A DNA stretch of 6,272 nt, from positions 1 to 6,272 of the forward strand of contig JAQTMJ010000050.1 of NCBI GenBank assembly GCA_028714395.1, given 5' to 3'. Source of the DNA: Candidatus Iainarchaeum sp. (GTDB lineage: Archaea; Micrarchaeota; Micrarchaeia; Anstonellales; Bilamarchaeaceae). The position numbers and the translations under genes were made by a program. Positions 1-5,094 of this stretch are shown piece by piece (the stretch's first letter is position 1; the number at the start of each line of letters is the position of its first letter). The notes beneath the pieces were generated by a model. That model ran no database searches. It saw only the letters and a list, made by a program, of their open reading frames with translations, and was not told the origin of the DNA.

Positions 1-1752
1 CAGGTACCTTGCAGGGTTGGAGCCGCTCTTCTTCATTATTATGTCTCCAGCCGGAAGGCTTCCGCAGTCCGAACTCGTGTTGGCAAGAAGGTAGTACACT
101 TCCTTGCCTTTGAGAGTTGCAGTGGTCACATTGTCTCCGAACACAATTGGGGCGCTGGTCAGCTCGAACGCATCGTCAACACCGGAAGTCGCCTTCAGGT
201 ATTCGTTGCTGTTGAGCTTGCAGGTGCTGTCGTCCACCATGGTCAGGGTTGTCGTGGTAGCCGTTGCGACTTTTAATGAATCATAGTCGCCGCTTGCCAG
301 GTCAAGGCCCTTGTAGGTGAGCTTGTACGCCACCGGGTCTTCAGCCATGTTGATGCTTCCGCCAGCAGTCAGGGAGTCGCCGAAAGAGCTTCTGTAGAGC
401 AGAACGCCCCTCCAGTAGTCCACGTCTTGCTCAGAAGCGCTCGCGTCCCTGTTTTTCCAGAGCACGTTCACGTTCCAGTCGTCGTTCGCACTTGTGTCCG
501 AACCGGTTGTTTCAAGAGTGTCGCTGTCCTTGAGCTCAAGCTCGCTTTCCAGCATTGCCATTTCAGCCCACTTTGCGCCGAAGGTGTAACCAGGTGCAGT
601 TTGGTAAACTCTCACCCGGTAGGTCTTGCCTCCGATGGTCTTCTTTATCGTGGAGCCTGGGTCTATCTGGTCCTGCGAGAGCACGTTTCCGTTCGCGTCA
701 AGGAAGGTCACTATCGCCGGGTGGATGTTACCACCGGTTACCGGCGTGGATATATCGTCCAGCCTGATTTTGAGCTGGCCGTCCTTGCTCGTGAGCTGCT
801 CGCCGACGTTCACAATGCCGTACACGCTCTCCTTCGCGATTTTGACCGAACCTCCGAGCACAACTTCATCTGTGCTGGTCGTGGTTCCGGCTGGATTCAT
901 TTCGGTTATTATCCAGTCGCTGCCAAGGAAGCTGATTTTAACCCTGTGCTTTCCCGTGTATTCGGGGTCGCCGGTTGCGCAGTCCGCCCAGTTCCCGTCG
1001 CTGTTCTCGTCAGTGGTGCACACCGGGATACCGAAGTGCTTGCTGTCGTCGAACTTCACCTGGTAGAGGAACAGGCTCGGAGTTGCCTCGATTGCCTTGT
1101 CCGCGTCCACGTACTCCGTGGTGCCCTCTAGGAAGGCATTCTGGAGTTCGGTGTAGGTGTCGCCGGTGTTCGGGTCGTTGATGGTCTTGGTCATGAACGG
1201 CACATAGTTGGTGCCGCTTATCCTGTACATGGCCACATCGCCGATTACGAGCGAGCCCCCTTCACCGTCGCTGAACGGGTTGGCGTCCACATCGGTCTCG
1301 GATTCGCTGAGCTCGAAGATATCGTCGGTAAGGTTGTTGATCCTGTTCTCAGGCATCCTGTCGATGTAGTCTCCGATGTCGGTCACGAATGCGTGTATGC
1401 CCGAGTTGGCTGATCCCGGAACTGTGACTTCCAGGGTCACCTTCTCGTTGCTTATCGCGCACGTGCCGTTCCCAGTGGATCCGGTCGTTGTGCATGTTGC
1501 GTCATTGGCAACTGCAGCGGTCAGGGTCTTCTTCGCATATGCCGCGCTCGCGAGTTTAGAGGCAATGGATGCCGCAACCACTCCGTCCGAGACTTGTGCA
1601 TTGCTTCCCAACACAACTTTGGCTACCGGCTGCCCGTTGGCGTCAACCAGCTCTGTATTTCCATACATGAGGCTGGCGAAAGCCACCGAACTGGCCAGGA
1701 TTGTTGCGCCTGCAACAATTGCGCCAATTTTTTTCAGGTTTATTCCTTTCAT
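1..1752 (-). CDS. S-layer protein, N-terminal part (runs off left edge)
   Basis: The reading frame is open from an ATG at 1752 to the window edge, giving 584 residues with no stop, so the C-terminus is missing. Residues 1-27 form a Sec-type signal peptide: Lys-rich start (MKGINLKKIG), an Ala/Val/Ile core, and cleavage probably near AFA-S. Residues 40-70 (GQPVAKVVLGSNAQ, then an Ala-rich SDGVVAASIASKLAS stretch) match the N-terminal domain of Methanococcus-type S-layer proteins as I know them. A later segment reading LGGSVKIAKESVYGI, then KDGQLKIRLDDIS, resembles their C-terminal domain repeats. The mature part is acidic and rich in Thr, Ser, Gly and Asp, with N-glycosylation sequons at Asn95 (NGT), Asn140 (NLT) and two near the left edge (NVT, NTS). 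It should form the extracellular lattice of the envelope. The start is supported by GGTGA ending 5 nt upstream. Codon use is strongly biased, as expected for a highly expressed gene. Family assignment is by eye. Confidence 0.88.
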   Translation of the reverse strand, partial: MKGINLKKIGAIVAGATILASSVAFASLMYGNTELVDANGQPVAKVVLGSNAQVSDGVVAASIASKLASAAYAKKTLTAAVANDATCTTTGSTGNGTCAISNEKVTLEVTVPGSANSGIHAFVTDIGDYIDRMPENRINNLTDDIFELSESETDVDANPFSDGEGGSLVIGDVAMYRISGTNYVPFMTKTINDPNTGDTYTELQNAFLEGTTEYVDADKAIEATPSLFLYQVKFDDSKHFGIPVCTTDENSDGNWADCATGDPEYTGKHRVKISFLGSDWIITEMNPAGTTTSTDEVVLGGSVKIAKESVYGIVNVGEQLTSKDGQLKIRLDDISTPVTGGNIHPAIVTFLDANGNVLSQDQIDPGSTIKKTIGGKTYRVRVYQTAPGYTFGAKWAEMAMLESELELKDSDTLETTGSDTSANDDWNVNVLWKNRDASASEQDVDYWRGVLLYRSSFGDSLTAGGSINMAEDPVAYKLTYKGLDLASGDYDSLKVATATTTTLTMVDDSTCKLNSNEYLKATSGVDDAFELTSAPIVFGDNVTTATLKGKEVYYLLANTSSDCGSLPAGDIIMKKSGSNPARYL

Positions 1753-1756
1753 TCTT

Positions 1757-1761
1757 TCACC
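1757..1761 (-). promoter_or_regulatory. Ribosome binding site of the S-layer gene
   Basis: GGTGA on the minus strand is complementary to the archaeal 16S rRNA 3' end. It lies 4 nt before the ATG at 1752 and fixes that start. It follows a purine-rich run of A and G, so it should be unstructured and accessible just below the folded leader. Confidence 0.7.
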
Positions 1762-1775
1762 TTTTTCTTTTTTTT

Positions 1776-1932
1776 AGCCGCCCTGCTTGGCAGGACAGGT
1801 GTCCTTGCCGTCCGCGCAGCGGGTTGCTGCGCGGCTGTAGGGGACTACGCAGGCGCGCTGGATGCGCGCATGCAAAACGATTACCGGGCGGCTTGTCTTG
1901 GTCCCCAAAACACCCTAGGAAAACTCCTAAGG
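1776..1932 (-). ncRNA. Candidate structured RNA leader upstream of the S-layer gene
   Basis: Several perfect or near-perfect inverted repeats cluster here. An 8-bp outer pair, AGCCGCCC (1776-1783) with GGGCGGCT (1886-1893), encloses a 9-bp GC hairpin (arms 1812-1820 and 1826-1834), a short GTAG/CTAC hairpin (1837-1840 and 1845-1848) and a GCGCGC/GCGCGC hairpin (1853-1858 and 1864-1869). At the minus-strand 3' end, AGGACA/TGTCCT (1792-1797, 1800-1805) competes with CCTGC/GCAGG (1782-1786, 1790-1794). At the 5' end, CCCTAGGA (1913-1920) pairs with TCCTAAGG (1925-1932), with one wobble if read as minus-strand RNA. GGGGAC (1840-1845) is complementary to GTCCCC (1901-1906), a possible pseudoknot. 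I find no match to signature motifs of SRP RNA, RNase P RNA, 5S rRNA or tRNA. The minus strand is assumed from the S-layer promoter; the structure is inferred and no folding energy was computed. Confidence 0.45.
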
Positions 1933-1982
1933 TCCTCTCAGCGGTCGCACCTCTGGGAGGGTAAAGTATGTCAAAGGACAAG

Positions 1983-1992
1983 TTTTAAAAAG
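1983..1992 (-). promoter_or_regulatory. Alternative TATA-like box for the S-layer gene
   Basis: On the minus strand the sequence reads CTTTTTAAAA, a weaker TATA-like element. If used, transcription would start near 1961, so the GC-rich hairpin region would still lie inside the leader. A highly expressed S-layer gene could have tandem promoters, but nothing here decides between the two boxes. Confidence 0.3.
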
Positions 1993-2016
1993 GTTTCTCA
2001 TCTATTGTAAACAATC

Positions 2017-2026
2017 GTTTATAAAT
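2017..2026 (-). promoter_or_regulatory. TATA box, probable distal S-layer promoter
   Basis: On the minus strand the sequence reads ATTTATAAAC in an AT-rich setting, a good archaeal TATA box. A start about 25 nt downstream would be near position 1996, giving a leader of about 245 nt before the S-layer ATG. The core TTTATAAA is symmetric, so direction is not fixed by the box alone; the only gene start it could serve nearby is the S-layer gene. Confidence 0.5.
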
Positions 2027-2054
2027 AGTTGAATGCGATTCGTCATCTGCCGGC

Positions 2055-2067
2055 AAAAACAAAGACA
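2055..2067 (-). terminator. Possible T-rich terminator after the ParB-like gene
   Basis: On the minus strand CTTTGTTTTTG falls about 25-35 nt after the stop codon at 2090-2092. Archaeal intrinsic termination depends mainly on such T-rich tracts without a required hairpin. The run is short and interrupted, so this is weak support. Confidence 0.25.
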
Positions 2068-2089
2068 GGAGACGGAATCAGCTTCTATA

Positions 2090-2488
2090 CTAATACATAT
2101 CTGCAATCCTGCCCATCACCATGTCCTCTATTGCAAAATGCTTCTTTTTATCCGGAACCATGAGAAGCGCCTTCCAAGGGATGCTATTGCGCCATGCAAG
2201 CCGCAAACGCCGGTGGCCGTCGAGCAGGATTAGCTCCCTGCCCTTTTTCAGGAGTATTGCAGGGACAGGGAATCTGCCCAGCGCTGCTTCCATCTCCGCG
2301 TATTTTTCAGCCCCGAGCGGCTGGGTTTCGTCCCCTGCATAGGTGTAAAACACCTTGCCTATCTCCTCGTGCCGGAGCATCTTCTCCTCGCGCTGGAATC
2401 TTGTTCTCGGGTAAAGCCTGCGGTAGAAATCCATTATCCTGAGGAAAACGCGCATCTCTTCCCCCAGAGTGATGAACCCGAACGGCAT
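2090..2488 (-). CDS. Small ParB-like domain protein, third gene of the HTH-MNT/HEPN operon
   Basis: From the ATG at 2488 the product has 132 residues. Residues 71-115 read as a ParB/sulfiredoxin-type fold: GRFPVPAILL, a short turn, then LILLDGHRRLRLAW with the conserved DGHRRL at 90-95. This resembles the N-terminal domain of ParB/Spo0J-like proteins, which in known members binds nucleotide or acts as a nuclease or kinase. No Cys is present, which argues against sulfiredoxin. The first 60 residues are charged and helical (FLRIMDFYRRLYPRTRF) and unrecognised. The start is uncertain. ATG 2488 lies 25 nt after the HEPN stop but lacks a clear ribosome site. ATG 2455 (121 residues) is preceded by GGGGGAAGAG. 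A TTG at 2548 would overlap the HEPN gene and has little support. Same strand and tight spacing make it part of the operon; its role is unknown, possibly a modulator of the HEPN/MNT pair. Confidence 0.7.
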   Translation of the reverse strand: MPFGFITLGEEMRVFLRIMDFYRRLYPRTRFQREEKMLRHEEIGKVFYTYAGDETQPLGAEKYAEMEAALGRFPVPAILLKKGRELILLDGHRRLRLAWRNSIPWKALLMVPDKKKHFAIEDMVMGRIADMY

Positions 2489-2513
2489 AGACAGATAATG
2501 AGAGATGAGATTA

Positions 2514-2954
2514 TTAAGTCTTGCCGGTTTCCGGCTTTGCCTTCGCAAGCTCCCTTATTCTCGCTACAAAATCTCTTGCAATGGCCAGCGTGTTTTGTGC
2601 GCTCTCCCTGGAATGGCTATACGTGTAGTCTGCGCCTTCCCGCGCGCTCATCGCGGCGCGGAAATCATTGGCAAATCTGGATTCGAGCTTTCCTTGCCTG
2701 CAGAGCACATCCAGCGCGTCCGCCATGCCGCGGTGGGATTTTTCCCTGAAGCCCATGAGGAAAAGCGCTCCCTTCGCCCCATGGAACATCGAATAGTATG
2801 ATTTTACTATGGACCACTTGAAATCCCCTTCAGAGAAGCTCTTGGCCGCAAGGTTAAGGTCGTATTCGGCTTCGCGCATCTCTTTTTCGCAAAGCTCCCT
2901 GGAAGGTTCGATGCGCGCAATGCTTCCCATCGCTACCAGGAAATCGAAATCCAT
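2514..2954 (-). CDS. HEPN-domain protein, probable toxin partner of the MNT protein
   Basis: The product has 146 residues, a usual length for single-domain HEPN proteins. It is predominantly helical. Residues 23-65 (EKEMREAEYDLNLAAKSF, then the KWSIVKSYYSMFHGAKGAL helix) carry the hallmark of the PF05168-type HEPN family, an acidic-rich first helix followed by a Tyr/His helix. Residues 105-132 (REGADYTYSH, then the helix ending RDFVARI) match its C-terminal R-x3-D-Y signature. HEPN proteins paired with MNT nucleotidyltransferases are toxins, often RNases, neutralised by AMPylation or binding of the partner. The classic RX4-6H RNase motif is not present: the nearest His after Arg105 is His114, eight residues between. 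Activity is therefore uncertain. The ATG directly follows the TGA of the upstream gene (TGAATG, no gap), with GGTG just before it inside that gene, which implies translational coupling. Confidence 0.85.
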   Translation of the reverse strand: MDFDFLVAMGSIARIEPSRELCEKEMREAEYDLNLAAKSFSEGDFKWSIVKSYYSMFHGAKGALFLMGFREKSHRGMADALDVLCRQGKLESRFANDFRAAMSAREGADYTYSHSRESAQNTLAIARDFVARIRELAKAKPETGKT

Positions 2955-3515
2955 TCACACCAGCCTGATTTTGTCTTTTTCCACCCGCTCGTAGAACGCC
3001 GGGTCGCTGCGCTGGAGCATGGCGTAGTCCATCCTGCCGTAAATCACGGGTTTCAGGTCACGGAGATGCTTGCGCTTCGCGAACAGGTCGGAAAAAATCC
3101 TCTGGGTTGCGGATGCCCTGGAGGTTATGATCAGGATGTCCACATCGCTTTTCTCCGTGCTTTCTCCCCGGGCAGCAGAACCGAACAGGTACATCTCGCC
3201 ATCCGGCTCCAGGGAATGGAAATCCCGGGCCAAGTCCTGGAGTTCTGACAGGGCTGCAAGAATCTTGAGCTGCTTTGCGAGGGTGGAGTCCCTTGCGAGC
3301 GAATAGAGCATCATCCTTCCGACAGGTGCGGTGTTTACAAGGCCTGCATTCCTGATTCCGGAAAGCGCGGCAAGAACTCCGCTCTTGGCCATTCCGGTAT
3401 GTTCAACCAGTTGGGCTGCATAAACCTGTTTGGTCGGATTATCCAGAAAATAACGGAGGACCCTGGAATTGGTTTTATTTGATAACAGTTCAAAAATATT
3501 TACCATATAGACCAT
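2955..3515 (-). CDS. Winged-HTH / MNT nucleotidyltransferase fusion (probable antitoxin and autorepressor)
   Basis: The product has 186 residues. Residues 5-75 form a winged helix-turn-helix: NIFELLSNKTNSRVLRYFL, recognition region around AKSGVLAALSGIRNAGLV, and a wing ending GRMMLYSLA. Residues 105-186 form a minimal nucleotidyltransferase of the DNA polymerase beta fold. The motif GSAARGESTEKSDVDILI fits GSx10DxD with Gly112, Ser113, Asp124 and Asp126. A third catalytic carboxylate on a later strand (near LRDLKPVIY, 151-159) is not obvious. In studied HEPN/MNT pairs the MNT protein AMPylates and silences the HEPN toxin; here that is inferred from family and gene order. The HTH domain and the inverted repeat over the start suggest it represses its own operon. 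ATG 3515 sits where transcription should begin, so the mRNA may be leaderless; ATG 3506 (three codons in) is an alternative start. Confidence 0.85.
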   Translation of the reverse strand: MVYMVNIFELLSNKTNSRVLRYFLDNPTKQVYAAQLVEHTGMAKSGVLAALSGIRNAGLVNTAPVGRMMLYSLARDSTLAKQLKILAALSELQDLARDFHSLEPDGEMYLFGSAARGESTEKSDVDILIITSRASATQRIFSDLFAKRKHLRDLKPVIYGRMDYAMLQRSDPAFYERVEKDKIRLV

Positions 3516-3524
3516 TTATATGGT
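3502..3524. promoter_or_regulatory. Perfect inverted repeat over the HTH-MNT start (probable operator)
   Basis: ACCATATA at 3502-3509 and TATATGGT at 3517-3524 are exact reverse complements separated by 7 nt (GACCATT). The repeat spans both candidate start codons of the HTH-MNT gene and the position about 25 nt downstream of the TATA box where transcription should start. The half-site centres are 15 nt apart, compatible with a dimeric winged-HTH protein. A bound repressor there would block the polymerase. Binding by the operon's own HTH-MNT protein is an inference. Confidence 0.6.
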
Positions 3525-3536
3525 TGGTAGTATGAA

Positions 3537-3544
3537 TATTTATA
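3537..3544 (-). promoter_or_regulatory. TATA box of the HTH-MNT/HEPN/ParB-like operon
   Basis: On the minus strand the sequence reads TATAAATA, a near-consensus archaeal TATA box. The predicted start, about 25-27 nt downstream, falls at about 3514, on the ATG at 3515. This fits a leaderless transcript. On the plus strand the same bases read TATTTATA, so the box could also fire toward the hairpin element at 3626-3774. Confidence 0.65.
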
Positions 3545-3625
3545 CCTTGCGGTCCACTGCCTTGGTGCTATGCGAAACTTAACTGCATTCAGAAGCCAAA
3601 GTGGAATGCGGGGGACGGCACGAAA

Positions 3626-3774
3626 CCAAATCCCTTGGATTTCGAGCCATGCTCGAAAGATAGTCGTCGAATTATCGACGACTGGATTTGGCAATCAGCG
3701 CGATGTCCGAGCTTGCTCGGACAGACATCGTCGGAATGCCGACGATGCGGAGTGCAGTTCACTGCACCGCGCTG
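3626..3774. ncRNA. Candidate structured RNA or hairpin element with a duplicated two-hairpin unit
   Basis: Unit 1 is closed by CCAAATCC (3626-3633) and GGATTTGG (3684-3691). It holds hairpin A1 (TTTCGAGC 3640-3647 with GCTCGAAA 3651-3658) and hairpin B1 (AGTCGTCGA 3662-3670 with TCGACGACT 3675-3683). Unit 2 is closed by CAGCGCG (3696-3702) and CGCGCTG (3768-3774). It holds A2 (TGTCCGAG 3704-3711 with CTCGGACA 3716-3723), B2 (CATCGTCGG 3726-3734 with CCGACGATG 3739-3747) and a third hairpin C (GTGCAG 3752-3757 with CTGCAC 3762-3767). All stems are free of mismatches and most loops are 3-4 nt. A1/A2 share a CGAGC..GCTCG core and B1/B2 share TCGTCG..CGACGA. Where they differ, both arms change together. 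The A-to-B spacer is GAT or GA. Structure is symmetric between strands, so the transcribed strand is unknown. It could instead be a DNA-level element such as a hairpin repeat. Confidence 0.6.
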
Positions 3775-3804
3775 TTGATTTGGGCATCTGACGACAAACG
3801 GATT

Positions 3805-3838
3805 GTAGGGTAAGCGAATTATTTGCGATATGCCCTAC
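3805..3838. promoter_or_regulatory. Inverted repeat upstream of the HMG-CoA synthase promoter
   Basis: GTAGGG (3805-3810) and CCCTAC (3833-3838) pair around an inner GCGAA/TTTGC stem with one wobble. The right arm can instead pair with GTAGG at 3865-3869, just before the TATA box. Its position about 35 nt upstream of that box would suit an activator or repressor site, but there is no other evidence for a function. Confidence 0.3.
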
Positions 3839-3870
3839 TACGGCAAAGAGCGAAATGAGGTGGGGTAGGA

Positions 3871-3878
3871 TTATAAAC
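3871..3878 (+). promoter_or_regulatory. BRE/TATA promoter of the HMG-CoA synthase gene
   Basis: TTATAAAC, preceded by the purine-rich GTAGGA (a BRE-like element), is a good archaeal promoter. Transcription should start near 3900, giving a leader of about 20 nt before the ATG at 3920. A GTGAG at 3907-3911 may act as a weak ribosome site. Confidence 0.65.
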
Positions 3879-3919
3879 CCGAAGAAGCAACGAATTTGCA
3901 ATGTTTGTGAGTTGATTTC

Positions 3920-4963
3920 ATGGTTGGAATAGTTGGCTATGGGGACTACGTGCCCTCTTACAGAATTAAAACAGAGGAAATAGCGCGGGTGTGGGGCGAG
4001 GACCCGGACCGCATAATCAAGGGATTGGGAATAAGGGAGAAAGCGGTGCCTGCGGTGGACGAGGATTCAGCGACCATTGGTGTGGAAGCTGCACGGAACG
4101 CAGTCAGGCATAGCGGAGTAAACCCGTCAAAAATCGGGGCCATTTACGTGGGAAGCGAAAGCAAGGTATATGCGGTCAAGCCCAACGAGACCATAATTGC
4201 AGAAGCGATAGGCGCAGGGCCGAAAAACCTCACTGCAGCGGATTTGGAATTCGCGTGCAAGGCCGGGACAGCGGGAATCCAGATGGTCATGGGCATGGTG
4301 AAAAGCGGCATGATTGAATACGGTATGAGCATAGGCGCTGACACCGCCCAGGGGCGGCCAGGGGACGCGCTGGAATATTCGGCTGGAGCCGGAGGTGCAG
4401 CTTTCATAATTGGAAAGGATGAGGAGAGCATTGCAATAATAGAGGACACATATTCATTCACTACTGATACGCCGGATTTCTGGAGAAGGCACCGCGCCGA
4501 TTATCCGAGCCATGGGGGAAGGTTCACCGGACCGCCTGCATATTTCAAGCATGTGATGAGCGCGACCCAGGGCTTATTGGAAAAAATGGGAAGAACGCAA
4601 GCTGATTACGATTACGTGGTCTTGCACCAGCCGAACGCGAAATTCCCGCTCGAGGCGGGGAAGAAGATGGGAATCCCTGCCGAGAAGATTACTCCTGGTT
4701 TATTAACTCCCATAATAGGCAATACGTACTCCGGGGCTTCCATGCTCGGGCTTGCCAACGTGCTGGACAATGCGAAAGCCGGGGACAGGATACTCATGAC
4801 TTCTTTCGGAAGCGGGGCAGGAAGCGATTCTTTCTCCATAAAAGTCACCAAGGAGATTGACGCAAAAAGGGCAAGGGTGAAGAAGCTCGCTGATTACATC
4901 GCGAACAAGAAGTATATAGAATACGCCATTTACCTGAAGCACAGGAAGAAGATAAAGGTATAG
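3920..4963 (+). CDS. Hydroxymethylglutaryl-CoA synthase, archaeal type
   Basis: This enzyme condenses acetyl-CoA and acetoacetyl-CoA to HMG-CoA, the precursor of mevalonate and hence of archaeal isoprenoid lipids. It acts in the cytoplasm. The 347 residues are the full normal length for the archaeal family. The N-terminus [12 protein letters not shown] is characteristic. The thiolase-fold catalytic triad is visible: Glu80 in YVGSES, the acylated Cys113 in [11 protein letters not shown], and His236 in [10 protein letters not shown]. Further family segments are [22 protein letters not shown] (141-160), the GNTYSGAS loop (267-274) and the glycine-rich [10 protein letters not shown] (294-303). 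The basic C-terminus (HRKKIKV) is short. In many archaea this gene is followed by acetoacetyl-CoA thiolase and a DUF35 protein that together form a complex with it. Here the next gene is a AAA+ ATPase instead, so those partners must be elsewhere or absent. Confidence 0.96.
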   Translation: MVGIVGYGDYVPSYRIKTEEIARVWGEDPDRIIKGLGIREKAVPAVDEDSATIGVEAARNAVRHSGVNPSKIGAIYVGSESKVYAVKPNETIIAEAIGAGPKNLTAADLEFACKAGTAGIQMVMGMVKSGMIEYGMSIGADTAQGRPGDALEYSAGAGGAAFIIGKDEESIAIIEDTYSFTTDTPDFWRRHRADYPSHGGRFTGPPAYFKHVMSATQGLLEKMGRTQADYDYVVLHQPNAKFPLEAGKKMGIPAEKITPGLLTPIIGNTYSGASMLGLANVLDNAKAGDRILMTSFGSGAGSDSFSIKVTKEIDAKRARVKKLADYIANKKYIEYAIYLKHRKKIKV

Positions 4964-5094
4964 CTGGCGGGCAAAACACAAAAAAGAAAAGGAAATTTTC
5001 GGGTTAGGTTCCGTACTTGCTTGTCTATTTGTGCAACAGCCTCTAAACAATACATATATAAACATAAATCACCATAATAGAATGAGTGATTAGA
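4964..5094 (+). other. Intergenic region between HMG-CoA synthase and the AAA+ gene
   Basis: This 131-nt region has an A-rich start, no clear hairpin terminator and only short T-runs. An AT-rich promoter sits at its right end. Just before the AAA+ start there is a four-codon frame, ATG-AGT-GAT-TAG (5082-5093), ending one base before the ATG at 5095. It could be accidental. Confidence 0.4.
5055..5062 (+). promoter_or_regulatory. TATA box of the AAA+ ATPase gene
   Basis: TATATAAA in a strongly AT-rich context. The predicted start lies near 5084-5086, so the mRNA has a leader of about 10 nt or is leaderless. The gene thus has its own promoter and is probably not cotranscribed only with the HMG-CoA synthase gene. 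Confidence 0.6.

Larger units (their letters stand above)
1753..2089 (-). other. Long intergenic/leader region of the S-layer gene
   Basis: This 337-nt stretch holds no credible protein gene. Reading on the minus strand toward the S-layer start, it contains a T-rich stretch after the ParB-like gene, two TATA-like boxes, a GC-rich segment full of inverted repeats, and an A-rich run ending in the GGTGA ribosome site. If transcription begins at either TATA box, the S-layer mRNA carries an untranslated leader of roughly 210-245 nt. That is unusually long for an archaeon and contrasts with the almost leaderless genes elsewhere in the window. Confidence 0.6.
3516..3919. other. Divergent intergenic region rich in hairpins, no credible gene
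   Basis: These 404 nt separate the minus-strand HTH-MNT operon from the plus-strand HMG-CoA synthase gene. From left to right they hold the operon promoter, a GCATTC/GAATGC pair (3585-3590, 3604-3609, 13-nt loop), the duplicated hairpin element at 3626-3774, a further GTAGGG/CCCTAC pair (3805-3838), and the HMG-CoA synthase promoter. Short open frames cross the region on both strands, but they run straight through the hairpins, resemble no known protein and lack ribosome sites. I read it as regulatory or non-coding. Confidence 0.6.

Noticed and set aside
427..1131. 234-codon open frame on the plus strand
   Set aside because: It lies entirely antisense to the S-layer gene, which has strong codon bias and a recognisable family. 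The antisense product has no known domain and no ribosome site.
1757..1981. 74-codon minus-strand frame in the S-layer leader, ending 4 nt before the ATG
   Set aside because: Its only start is TTG, its composition follows the GC-rich hairpins (Arg/Pro-rich with no domain), and it lacks a ribosome site. Translation of a leader peptide cannot be fully excluded.
1776..1996. Possible known RNA gene (SRP RNA, RNase P RNA, 5S rRNA or tRNA) in the S-layer leader
   Set aside because: None of the conserved signature sequences of these RNAs is present, only generic hairpins.
3570..3791. Short plus-strand frame across the hairpin element
   Set aside because: The sequence is dictated by perfect hairpins, has no recognisable protein features and no ribosome site.
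3788..3794. CTGACGA resembling the hammerhead ribozyme core
   Set aside because: The matching GAAA strand and stem II/III arrangement are missing at the required distance and order. The nearby CGAAAC lies on the wrong side.
3695..3901. 68-codon minus-strand frame with a hydrophobic start
   Set aside because: It begins next to the HMG-CoA synthase start, runs into the hairpin element and has no promoter or ribosome site of its own. The hydrophobic stretch is explained by AT-rich promoter sequence.
4703..5065. 120-codon minus-strand frame
   Set aside because: Its larger part is antisense to the well-supported HMG-CoA synthase, and it has no family signature.
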